A DNA stretch of 64,000 nt from NCBI GenBank assembly GCA_020634935.1, contig JACKAT010000004.1:1-64000 (forward strand), in the 5' to 3' direction. Positions 1 through 9,300 of this stretch are shown here, in pieces. Positions within the stretch are counted from its first letter, which is position 1. The number at the start of each line of letters is the position of its first letter. Origin of the DNA: Anaerolineales bacterium (lineage in GTDB: Bacteria; Chloroflexota; Anaerolineae; 4572-78; J111). The position numbers and the translations under genes were made by a program. Under the pieces are notes generated by a model that worked only from the letters and a program-made list of their open reading frames with translations, had not been told where the DNA came from and did no database searches.

Positions 1-492
1 AGGTTATCAATTAGTGTAGGGGTCAAATTGATGTTGCATCGATCAAACAACAACGGATTGGGGAAATAAACGGATAAGACGAGTAAAATCCGCGCCTTTC
101 GTCAATCCGTTGTTGTCTATTTTTTGCAGTATGTCCTTGACCACTACACAAAAGCTTATCCATTAGGCCTCAAGAACCTGGTTTCTAAAAAAGTGCCAAC
201 ATAGTCAGACCAGGACCAAACCTACGGTCTTTATCACCCGATTGGATCATTAGCCCAATATTCAGTTCCATTAGAGCTATTTTAAGTTCACTTTGATCTT
301 AAAATAAAATCACTCGAGCGAGTGGCCTCTTTTCTCCTAAATTTTTCGCATTTAGGGCGCATTCAAGGCGCAATTAAATGGTATAAACATTTCATTATGT
401 GGCGCCGGGTAAAGCACTACCGGCCTACCGACAGTACTGCTGCTTAAATCTTCAAAATATATTATCAAAATCAAAGTTAAGGAGTATGCACT
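1..492. other. Gene-free leader of the type VII locus
   Basis: No credible gene is seen here. The stretch holds a hairpin at 47-116, described separately. The last ~200 bases are AT-rich and lead into the ribosome binding site AAGGAG at 479-484 for the first WXG100 gene. The promoter of the secretion locus probably lies in this AT-rich part, but I could not pick a convincing -35/-10 pair. Confidence 0.6.
47..126 (+). terminator. Long-loop hairpin followed by a T-rich tract
   Basis: A 14-bp perfect inverted repeat (47-60 against 103-116, core CAACAACGGATTG) encloses a 42-base loop. The loop has a second small stem, CGGAT/ATCCG (71-75, 88-92). A TATTTTTT tract follows at 119-125. It could terminate a gene left of the window, or be one of the palindromic repeats common here; the long loop makes the terminator reading tentative. 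Confidence 0.35.
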
Positions 493-798
493 ATGAGTGA
501 TGAAATTAAAGCCGATTACGAACAACTCGAAGAAATCGCCAATCAGTTTTCCAAGGAAGCCGAAGAGATCGAGCAAATGATCCAGAAAACTCACGCCAGC
601 TACCGCGAACTACGCGACGGCGGCTGGCTCGGTCGCGGCGCCGACGCCTTCAAGGCGGAAATGGATGACGAAGTCTTTCCGGCCTCAGGTCGCTTCTATC
701 AAGCTTTAAGAGAAGCCAACCGAGTCACCAAAGAAATTATCTCACAAGTTCATCAATCTGAAGAGGAAGCCGCCTCCCTCTTCAAAAAATCATCATAA
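493..798 (+). CDS. WXG100 family protein, ESAT-6-like
   Basis: This 101-residue protein has the size and helix-turn-helix hairpin expected of WXG100 (EsxA/EsxB-like) substrates of type VII secretion. The turn carries W45-L46-G47 inside GGWLGRGADAF. The N-terminal stretch IKADYEQLEEIA and the C-terminal HQSEEEAASLFK recur in the N-terminal domains of the proteins at 12972, 15387 and 16328, so the four are paralogs. No YxxxD/E export motif is present; the equivalent place has HxxxE. The start follows AAGGAG by 8 bases. It is the first of four consecutive small WXG100-like genes and probably pairs with one of them as a secreted dimer; pairing is inferred. Confidence 0.93.
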   Translation: MSDEIKADYEQLEEIANQFSKEAEEIEQMIQKTHASYRELRDGGWLGRGADAFKAEMDDEVFPASGRFYQALREANRVTKEIISQVHQSEEEAASLFKKSS

Positions 799-852
799 AC
801 CCAACCAATAAACTAATAAACGATTAAATTAACCCAATTACCGGAGGTAACA

Positions 853-1149
853 ATGGCACACGAAGAAATTAAACTCGATTACGGCAAAGCTGAAGATATG
901 ATCAAAGCGTTCAACGCCGGAGAAGAACAACTCAAACAAACCAACGCTCAAATGAAGAAAATTGCTGAACAACTCCAATCAGGCGCATTGCTTGGTAAAG
1001 GTGGGGAAGCCTTTAAAGACGCCATCAACGGCAGCCTGGTCCCCAGTATCACCAAACTAACCGATAAGTTCAAAGAAATGGCCGGCGACGTCCAAGCTGC
1101 CATCAACTTCATGCAAGAAGCCGATCGTCGCGCTAAGAGTAAATTCTAA
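853..1149 (+). CDS. WXG100-like protein with degenerate turn motif
   Basis: A 98-residue, mainly helical protein aligned in size and layout with the preceding WXG100 protein (IKLDYGKAEDMIKAF near the N terminus). The turn reads SGALLGKGGEAF, so the tryptophan of W-x-G is replaced by leucine while the glycine stays. WXG100 heterodimers often have one partner with a weaker motif, so it may partner the 493-798 product; this is inference. The start follows CCGGAGG at a normal distance. The protein ends in an aromatic residue (KSKF), like the next two products, which end in FY. It sits 54 bases after the previous gene, consistent with one transcript. Confidence 0.85.
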   Translation: MAHEEIKLDYGKAEDMIKAFNAGEEQLKQTNAQMKKIAEQLQSGALLGKGGEAFKDAINGSLVPSITKLTDKFKEMAGDVQAAINFMQEADRRAKSKF

Positions 1150-1240
1150 TCAACCGAAGTTAGCCCATTGGCTGGCAACCACCTAACACCCTAACCAACC
1201 AACTAACTAATCAACCAACTACTTTTTAAGGAGAAACGTC

Positions 1241-1579
1241 ATGTTCTTTAAAAGCATCCTAATGCGGTTAGCCCGCAAATTATTGGAAAGCGCCCTCAAC
1301 CAACTGCAAAAGCAGTTCAATGTGGTTGACGAGCAAGTTCTCAAGCCCATTCACAAAATCGTCGATATCGTCTCCGGCGGGGCCTGGATCGGTGAAGGCG
1401 CTAACGCCTTTATGGAAGAGCTCAACACCCTGGTCATCCCTAAAGTCACCAGCATTGGCACCGAAATCGATGTCACCAAAACCCTGGTGACCAAAGCCGA
1501 AGACATCATCGTTCGCGTTGATGAGCGCGTCTCGCAGTTAGTCAATTCCAAGCTGACTGACGCTTTCAAATTTTACTAA
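1241..1579 (+). CDS. WXG100-like protein with longer N-terminus
   Basis: A 112-residue helical protein with W49-I50-G51 in the turn GGAWIGEGANAF, the hallmark of the WXG100 fold. The N terminus (MFFKSILMRLARKLLESAL) is longer and amphipathic compared with its neighbours, and the C terminus ends in FKFY. The ribosome binding site AAGGAG precedes the ATG by about 7 bases. Its place among three other WXG100-like genes and upstream of an EccC-type ATPase supports a role as a type VII substrate or a structural component of the secreted complex. No experimentally characterised relative could be assigned from sequence alone. Confidence 0.85.
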   Translation: MFFKSILMRLARKLLESALNQLQKQFNVVDEQVLKPIHKIVDIVSGGAWIGEGANAFMEELNTLVIPKVTSIGTEIDVTKTLVTKAEDIIVRVDERVSQLVNSKLTDAFKFY

Positions 1580-1635
1580 ATCGAAACCCATTCAATCTGT
1601 TACAGAATAATCAATTAAATCCGGAGGATTAAGTC

Positions 1636-1929
1636 ATGAACGAAGTTTATATGAATGTACCCGATGTTCGCAGCATTGCTCAAACCTTCAATACCTTGAA
1701 CGACGTGCTGCAAGGCGTACTCAAAGCGCTTGAAGCGATCGTGACCCTGCTAAAAGGCGCGGCCTTTATGGGGCTGGTCGGCGCGGCCGGCATCGCCTAT
1801 TTCGTCGAATCGCTCAAACCGCCCATCGAAGAAATGTCTCGCAAATTCCAAGAACTGAACAAAGACTTGACCCAGTCCATCAACGCCTACGAACGCGGCG
1901 ACCAACAAGGCGCCACCCGCTTTTACTAA
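1636..1929 (+). CDS. WXG100-like protein with YxxxD motif
   Basis: A 97-residue helical protein. The tryptophan of the turn is replaced: F44-M45-G46 in GAAFMGLVGAAG. The C-terminal part has Y85-E-R-G-D89, a match to the YxxxD/E export signal that actinobacterial type VII substrates carry after the second helix, and the protein ends TRFY. None of the other three small WXG100-like proteins has this tyrosine motif, so this one may carry the targeting signal for a complex; that is inference. The start follows CCGGAGG. The central segment is unusually hydrophobic for a WXG100 protein. Confidence 0.8.
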   Translation: MNEVYMNVPDVRSIAQTFNTLNDVLQGVLKALEAIVTLLKGAAFMGLVGAAGIAYFVESLKPPIEEMSRKFQELNKDLTQSINAYERGDQQGATRFY

Positions 1930-1946
1930 ATCGTATGGGTCTCTAA

Positions 1947-1993
1947 AGACCTGACAGGTTTCCGAACGCGTAGTTCGGAAACCTGTCAGGTCT
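1947..1993. repeat. Perfect 21-bp hairpin between WXG100 and pseudokinase genes
   Basis: A perfect inverted repeat has arms 1947-1967 and 1973-1993 (arm core GACCTGACAGGTTTCC) with a 5-base loop. There is no T-tract after it, so it is more likely a dispersed palindromic repeat, or an RNA-stability element inside the operon, than a terminator. A shorter relative lies at 14308-14339. Confidence 0.85.
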
Positions 1994-2043
1994 GGCAACT
2001 TTAAATCCCACTTGCCGATTACCACACTAAAGGGGGACAAGAG

Positions 2044-3141
2044 ATGAAACAAGTTTGTCTATTATGCCAGCGCACATCACCCGATAGCAATCTCTACTGC
2101 CAGGAAACCTACTGCCCGGCCGAAATGTCGCCCAACATCCTGGGTTACGGCGAATGGCTGGGCGATATCGAAATTGTCAAAGCGATTGCCGTCCTGCGGT
2201 CCGCCGCGCTCTATGAAGCCATGCACCAGGGCAAGCGGGTGCTGCTTAAAGTGGCCCACCCCGGCCGGGAAAACACCGAACGCCTCAAGCGCGAAGCCGA
2301 ATTCCTGCGCGATACCCAACTCAAACGCGACCAGAACGAGTTCCTGCCGGTCCTGCTGCCGCCCTACGCCAACACGGTCATTAAAGTCGATGCCTACGGC
2401 AAGGCTATGTTGGGCGGCCACCTGCTCTACTTTTCCATCTTTGAATTTGTCGAAGGCGAACCGCTGCGCGACGTGCTGACCAAACACCCCCAGTTGTGGA
2501 TCAATCACATCGGCTGGCTGATGATCAGCCTGGCCTCAGCCACCGCCTTCATCCAAAGTAAAGGCATGTTCCTCTTCGGGCTTACACCGGAGTCGGTTTT
2601 GCTGAGGTTCGATCAAAAACAAAACGTACCGCGTATTTTACTTTTTGACCTGGGCCTTATCAGCGACGGCCAGAACCTCGAGCACAACTGGCACCCGTTT
2701 TCCGTTTCGCCGGCCTACACCGCGCCCGAACTGATCACCGACAGCAAAATCCGCCCCGACTACCGCACCGATGTCTACGGCCTGGGCCTAACCCTGTACG
2801 AACTGTTGGTCGGCGAACCGGCCTTTCGTTATAAACTCAACAGTGACGAAGACGTCTACAAAGCGGTGTTACGCAACCGGCGCATCCGTATGAACCGCGT
2901 CGAGGACGTCAAGAGCGTGGCTAACATCGCCCTCAAAGCCAGCGACCAGATGCCGAACCAGCGCTACCAAAACGCCGCCGAGGTCACCCAAGAACTGTTA
3001 GCTTACTTCGGCCCGGTCCCCGGCCAGAAGAAAAGCCGCCTGCCGAAATTAAAAACCCTGATGGTCGTTGTCGGCGCGCTGCTCACCATCGCCTTCCTGA
3101 TCACCGTCGCCGTAACGTTGAACGAGTTCGTGGTACTTTAG
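2044..3141 (+). CDS. Zinc-ribbon pseudokinase with C-terminal membrane helix
   Basis: A 365-residue protein with three parts. The N terminus has cysteines 5, 8, 19 and 24 arranged like a zinc ribbon. Residues ~50-320 read as a Ser/Thr protein kinase fold: beta-3 lysine K69 in VLLKVA, alpha-C glutamate in KREAEFL, DLG at 202-204, an APE-like YTAPELI, and RTDVYGLGLTLYELL. Residues ~337-360 form one membrane helix, leaving about five residues beyond it. The catalytic loop reads FGLTPESVLL where HRDLKPENIL is expected, so the catalytic aspartate, lysine and asparagine become G179, T181 and S184, and the glycine-rich loop is not recognisable. It is therefore a pseudokinase. EssB/YukC of firmicute type VII systems also pairs a pseudokinase fold with a membrane helix, so this may be its functional counterpart; that is inference. 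The start follows AGGGGG. Confidence 0.85.
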   Translation: MKQVCLLCQRTSPDSNLYCQETYCPAEMSPNILGYGEWLGDIEIVKAIAVLRSAALYEAMHQGKRVLLKVAHPGRENTERLKREAEFLRDTQLKRDQNEFLPVLLPPYANTVIKVDAYGKAMLGGHLLYFSIFEFVEGEPLRDVLTKHPQLWINHIGWLMISLASATAFIQSKGMFLFGLTPESVLLRFDQKQNVPRILLFDLGLISDGQNLEHNWHPFSVSPAYTAPELITDSKIRPDYRTDVYGLGLTLYELLVGEPAFRYKLNSDEDVYKAVLRNRRIRMNRVEDVKSVANIALKASDQMPNQRYQNAAEVTQELLAYFGPVPGQKKSRLPKLKTLMVVVGALLTIAFLITVAVTLNEFVVL

Positions 3142-3258
3142 CACGGGCCTCAAGACCCGTGCTAAGAGAGCGAAGCCCGGTGGGCTAAAGGTTTCGCTAA
3201 ATGAGGGCGCTTCAGCGTCCTTCGCTCTCTCAGCGCGATGGCTTCAGCCTCGCGCTCT
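3141..3258. repeat. Dispersed palindromic repeat, family B, copy 1
   Basis: About 118 bp made of successive small palindromes (GCACGGGCCT...ACCCGTGC, a GAGAGCGAAG/CTTCGCTCTC pair, GGCTTCAGCC). A near-identical copy in the opposite orientation lies at 18051-18168. The element begins at the very end of the pseudokinase gene and fills most of the gap before the large ATPase gene. Confidence 0.85.
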
Positions 3259-3284
3259 TCGGCCCGACACAACCAGTATATATC

Positions 3285-3332
3285 GGAGCGACAAAGCTTG
3301 CTTTGTCAGGTCAAAGTAAACTTTGACGCTCC
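3285..3332. repeat. Double-hairpin repeat, family A, copy 1
   Basis: A 48-bp element with complementary ends GGAGCG/CGCTCC. They enclose two small hairpins, ACAAAGC-TT-GCTTTGT and a TCAAAG...CTTTGA hairpin. It lies just upstream of the ribosome binding site of the ATPase gene. Further copies are at 12153-12271, 15174-15351 (three) and 20338-20395. Confidence 0.9.
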
Positions 3333-3360
3333 AGATGACTATTTTTAGGAGGACAGCGTC

Positions 3361-6300
3361 ATGAATAACCCCATCTACATTGATCGACCACCCCGCATAC
3401 AGCCGGAACTCCCGTTTGACCAAATCGAAATCCCCGGCCCGCCGGATAAAGGCGAGCAGGGCAACGGCCGCCTGATCCAGGTGGCGCTGCCGCTGTTGAC
3501 TATTATCGGTTATGTATTCGTCTCATCGATGGGCGGCGCGGGTCGCAGCCCAATGCTGCTCATTCCGATGGCGCTGTCTGTGGTGGCCTCGACCGGATTT
3601 TCCATCTACAGTTACCGCAAAGAAAAGCAGCGCCAAATCGAAATCGCGCGCGGCTACACCAAGCGGCTGGTTGAGATGTACAAGGAAATGAACAACCACC
3701 AGGACCAGCAGCGCCGCTTCTACGGCTACAACTACCCCGACCGGGCCAGCCTGTACCGCATTGTCCACAACGCCCGCGCCGAAGTCGAAAAGCCGGACCG
3801 TACCCTCCGCTCCGAGTCGCGCTTGTGGGAGCGCCGCACCTCCGACGATGATTTCGGCGTTATCCGCTTGGGGATGGGCACCATTCCATCCACCGTACCT
3901 TACGTCTTGCGCGAGGGCAGCAACTTCGACGACCCGCAAGCCCGCGAGGCCATGAAGCTGGAAGCCGATTCCAAATTTGTGTCCGACATTCCGGTCATTG
4001 TCTCCCTGCGGCCGCCGCAAGAAGACAGCGACGAAGGCACCCAAAAAGACGAAGTCGGGATTAACCCGCCCGCCGCCCACGCTTTGGGTATTGCCGGTGA
4101 GCGCCGCGCCGTGTATGAGGCTGTCCGGGCGATGCTTGGTCATTTCGTGACGTTCCATGCGCCGTCCGATACCCGCCTCTATTTTATCGCCTCTAAAAAG
4201 GATGAGTGGGCTTGGACCGACGATCTGCCTCACAGCCAAGACGACGAGCAGACCAAATCCCGCTGCTTCCTGAGTGAAATTAAAGATGACGATCAAGAAA
4301 AGGTCTTTGGCGAAGACGAAGAAGGCGCGCTGGACAAATATTTGGAAGGCATTCGCAAGGTGCTGGCCCAGCGCAAAATCCGGCTGGAAGACCGCGACGA
4401 CAACCAGGGCAAAGCCGACCCGACTCTGCCGTTTCTGGTAGTCGTGGTCGATCTGCTCGACGCCATCTACGATCCTAAATCGCCGCTCAACGGCTTAGAA
4501 TCAGACGCCGCGATGTCCATCTTATTGGAACAAGGCGCGGCGCTGGGCGCGGCCGTCATCTTCCTGGTGCCGGAACGCAGCAAAGTCCCGAGCGGCTGCC
4601 AATCCGTCATCGAAATCGAGCGCACCACCCCGGCCACCAACAGCCGCATCGCCCAAAACGAAAAGCTCCACTTCCGTTACGCCGAGATCGGCGTCAACAG
4701 CTACCGCTACGTCGGCGAGGCCGACGCCATCGCCAAACCGGACGAGATGGTCGGTCTGGCCCAAATGTTGGCCCAGATGGAACTCCGCCAGAGCGCCGGG
4801 GCGAACGTGGCCAGCGCCGTGCCGTTTATGAGCCTGATGGGGTACACCTCCATGCAGCATTTAGAAGACGAGGCCCTGCAAAATTGGCACGACAGCACCG
4901 AACCCCAATTCTCCAACTGGCTGCGGGTCAAGCTCGGCCTGATGTCCGGCAACAAGCCCCGCACCCTGGTCTTCTCGGCCAAGCGCGATGGGGTACACGG
5001 GATGGTTGCCGGCAGCACTGGCTCCGGTAAATCGGAACTGCTCATCTCGATGATTGTCGGTATGGCCGTCACCTACGACCCGTCGGTGCTCAACTTTGTC
5101 CTGGTCGATTATAAAGGCGGCGGCGCCTTCAAGGAATTCTCCGAGCTGCCGCACGTGGTCGATATCATCACCAACCTGGCCGGCGATGGCGTGACCCGTA
5201 TGTTCACCGCCATCAAATCGGAGATGCAGCGACGGCAAGCGCTCAACGCCGAAACCGGCACCAAGAACATCGTCGATTATCGCCAGAAGGGGCTGCACAA
5301 AACTTACCAGCCCTACCCCTATCTCTTCATTATTATCGACGAGTTCGCCGAGATGATCGCCGACCGGGCCGAATACAAAACCGAACTGGAAAGCATCACC
5401 CGCGTGGGCCGGGCGCAGGGCGTATCGCTGATTTTGGCGGCCCAGCGGCCCAGCGGCGTCACCGACCAGATGCGCTCCAACATCAAGTTCCGCATCAGCC
5501 TGCGGGTTGAAACGCCCGGCGAAAGCCGCGAGATGCTGCGCCGCACCGACGCCGCATTCTTGCCCAACGGCGTCCCCGGCCGCGGCTACTTGCAGGTCGG
5601 CAACGACGAAATCGAACTCATTCAGGTGGCCTACACCGGCGAGAAATACATCGATCCCAACCAAAGCCCGCGCGGCCGCGTTATCTGGCCCGACCGCGCC
5701 GGCAGTGACGCGGCCCAGGATCAAGAGCCGCCGGAACTATACAAAGCCATCATCACTAACTTAAACCGTATGGCCCGCCAGCATCACGTCGCCGAGCAAA
5801 ACGCGCCCTGGCCCGGCTTCCTGCCGGCCCACCTGGCTATGTCCGAACTGCTCATCTCCGACGATCCAAATGTCGAAGCCATCACCTACAAACGCTACTT
5901 GAGCGACATCGATAAAATCACGCTCGGTCAAAAAGCGGAAGACGCGCTAACCCTGAACCCGGCCTTGAGCAAATGGCTCACCGCCGAAAGCGGCTGGCAG
6001 GACGAACTCGATTGGGAAAATCACGCCGTCCGGCCCGTGGTCGGTTTGATTGACAACCCGTACGCGGCCAAGCAGCACCCCCTGATTGTGCCGCTGCCGC
6101 GCGGTCACGTCGTCATCTTCGGTGCGTCGGGTTGGGGCAAAACGACTTTTATCCGCAGTTTGGCCGTCAGCCTGGCCACGACCCATTCGCCGGACCAGTT
6201 GCATCTGTACATCCTGGATTTGGGCGGCCGCAACCTTAGCGTGCTGGAGAAGTTCCCCCACGTCGGCGCGGTCATCCTGCCCGATGAGGAAGGCTACGAA

Positions 6301-9300
6301 GAGCGCGTCGAGCAGATGCTGCGCGAAATCGAAGGCATCATCGAACAGCGCAAAACGATTTTAAGCACCTCCGGCGCGCCCGATGTCTACCAATATAATG
6401 AAAAGCACCGGCGCGACCCACTGCCGGCCGTGGTCGTGGCCATCGACAACTTTGTCGAGTTCAAAGAAACCTTCGGCAACGAAAACGACAGCAACGTCGA
6501 AACCATCCTGACCAAATTTATCGGTCTGGCCCGCCAGTCCAAACCGTACGGCATTCACTTCGTCATCTCGACCAACCAGTTGAGCGATCTCTCCAGCCAG
6601 CTCTACTCCATCTTCACCGAACGGCTGACCCTGCGCCTGGCCGACCACACCGACTACCGGGCCATCGTCGGCGGCCAAGTCTCCGAAATCGGCGAGATAC
6701 CCGGTCGCGGCTACATCAAGCAAGGCCGCCAGCCGCTCAGCTTCCAGATTGCCATCCCCATCGATATGCAGCGCGAGGGCGCGGAAGGCACCACCGAAAT
6801 TCAAGAGCTGGAGCAGTTAGCCAGCCATATGACCGACTACATCGCCCGCTCCGGCCGCACCTACCGGGGACCGGTTCGCATTGACGCCCTGCCCAAAGCC
6901 ATGCTCTTCAAGCAGATTTTGGCCCGCCGGCACAATTTGGAACTGGACGAAACCTTTGTTGACCGCCTGCGCGAAGTTACCCGCAAACAGTGGGCCGACA
7001 GCAAAAACGCCGACCTGGCCGACTGGCTGAAGTTCACCATGGGCGTCATCTCCGGCAACCGCCTGCGCGAGATGAGCCTGGAAGCCAAGAAAGACGGCGT
7101 CCACGGCCTGATTGCCGGCGGCACCGGCTCCGGGAAATCGGAACTGCTGATGACTCTGATTGTCGGCCTGGCTCTGAATTACGACCCCAGCATTCTCAAC
7201 TTCGTGCTGGTCGATTACAAAGGCGGCGGCGCCTTCAAGCCGCTCGAACCGCTGCCGCATGTGGTTGATACGATTACCAACTTGAACAAGGCCGCCGTTA
7301 AACGGATGTTCACCGCCATCAACGCCGAAATGCAGCGGCGGCAGGCGCTCAACGCCAACACCGGCACCAAAGATATCGTCGAATACCGGGCCAAGGGGCT
7401 GCATCTGACCCACTCGCCGTACCCGCACCTGTTCATTATCATCGACGAGTACGCCGAGATGATCAGCGACAACCCCGAATTTAAGGCCGAGCTGGAGAGC
7501 ATCACCCGCGTCGGCCGGGCGCAGGGCGTTAACCTGCTGCTGGCCTCGCAGCGACCGGTCGGCGTGACCGACCAAATGCGGGCCAACATCAAGTTCCGCA
7601 TCTGCTTGCGGGTCGAAGAAGTCGATACCAGCCGCGAGATGCTGCGCCGCTCCGACGCCGCTTTCCTGCCCAGTGGGATGCCCGGCCGCGGTTACTTGCA
7701 GGTCGGCAACGAAGGGGTGGAACTGACTCAGATTGCTTACACCGGGGAAACGTATCCTTACGCCGAAGTCAAAGAAGGCGGCAAGAAACCTAAGTTTTAT
7801 GATATTGTGGTCGATTTAGCCAACGAACTCCTGGCAGGCGAAGCACCGCGCACGCCGTGGCCGCCCTTCCTGCCCAGCAAACTCACCTTCGCCGACCCGC
7901 TAATGACCGACTATCTGGACGACGATTACAAACCGCTCATCACCCTCGGCCAGACCGACCGCCTCAGCCTGAACCCCTTCCTGGAAGATTGGCTGCACGG
8001 GCGCGGTCGCTGGTCCGGCGTCGATTGGAACAAAACCGCGATGCGCGGCATCGCCGGCCTGCTCGATGACCCTTTCGGCGCGCGCCAGATGCCGCTGGTC
8101 ACCGACTTAACCAAAGGTCACGCCGTCATCTTCGGCGCGTCGGGTTGGGGCAAGACGACCTATATTCGCTCGCTAATTTTGAGTATGGCCGGCACCCATT
8201 CGCCGGACGAATTCCACGCCCACATTCTGGATTTGGGCGGGCGCAACCTGGAAGTACTGCGAGCGCTGCCTCAAGTCGGCACGGTCATTATGCCCGATGA
8301 GCGCGGCTATGAAGAGCGCGTCCAGCAGTTGTGGCGCGAACTCAACGACGTCATCGACGCCCGCAAGCGCCGCTTTAGCGAAGCCGGGGTCTCGACCCTG
8401 TATGAATATAACACCACCGATAACGGCGACATCATGCCGGCCATTCTGGTCGCCATTGATAACTTCACCGAATATATCGAAACCTTCGGCAGCGCGTCCG
8501 CGGCCGATGACGACGACAACCTGCTGAACACGTTTGTGGCGCTGGCTCGCCAGGGGAAAGCCTACGGCCTGCACTTCATTATCTCGGCCACTCGGCTGAA
8601 CGTACTCAACAGCAAGCTGTACAGCCTCTTCACCGAGCGGATGACCATGCGCCTGTCCGACGCCACCGAGTACAGCGCTATCGTCGGCGCGCAGGTGGGC
8701 GACATTGAAGAAATCCCGGGGCGCGGCTACGCCAAGGCCGGCCAGCGGCCGCTGGGCTTCCAAATTGCTCTGCCGCCGGGCGCGGTTGACAGCCAGGGCC
8801 AGGTCCGCGGCGAGGCTCGCCAAATCCGGGCCATCGGCGAGAAGATGAACGCCTTCATCGACCAGGCCGGCCACCGCTACCAGGTCCCGCTGCGCATCGA
8901 CGCCTTGCCCAAAGCGTCGTCTTATCGCCAGGTCCAAACCGAGATCTTGGGCCTCGACCCGAACGGCTCTTTCGTGGACGAACTCAAAGAAGCGACCCGC
9001 GAGGTCTGGGAACGCAACGCCTCGGCCGAACATGCCGACTGGCTGCAAGTGGTGCTAGGGATTACGTCCGGCAACCGCAAGCGAGCCTTGCAACTGGAAG
9101 CCAAGAAAGACGGCGTCCACGGGATGATCGCCGGCGGCACCGGCTCCGGTAAATCGGAACTGCTGATGACCCTGATTGTCGGCCTGGTGCTCAACTACGA
9201 CCCCACCATTCTCAACTTCGTGCTGGTCGATTATAAAGGCGGCGGCGCGTTCAAACCGTTCGAGCGGCTGCCCCACGTGGTCGATATCGTCACCAACTTA

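Noticed and set aside
352..594. 80-residue minus-strand frame upstream of and overlapping the first WXG100 gene
   Set aside because: It is antisense to the clear WXG100 gene and has no ribosome binding site or family match.
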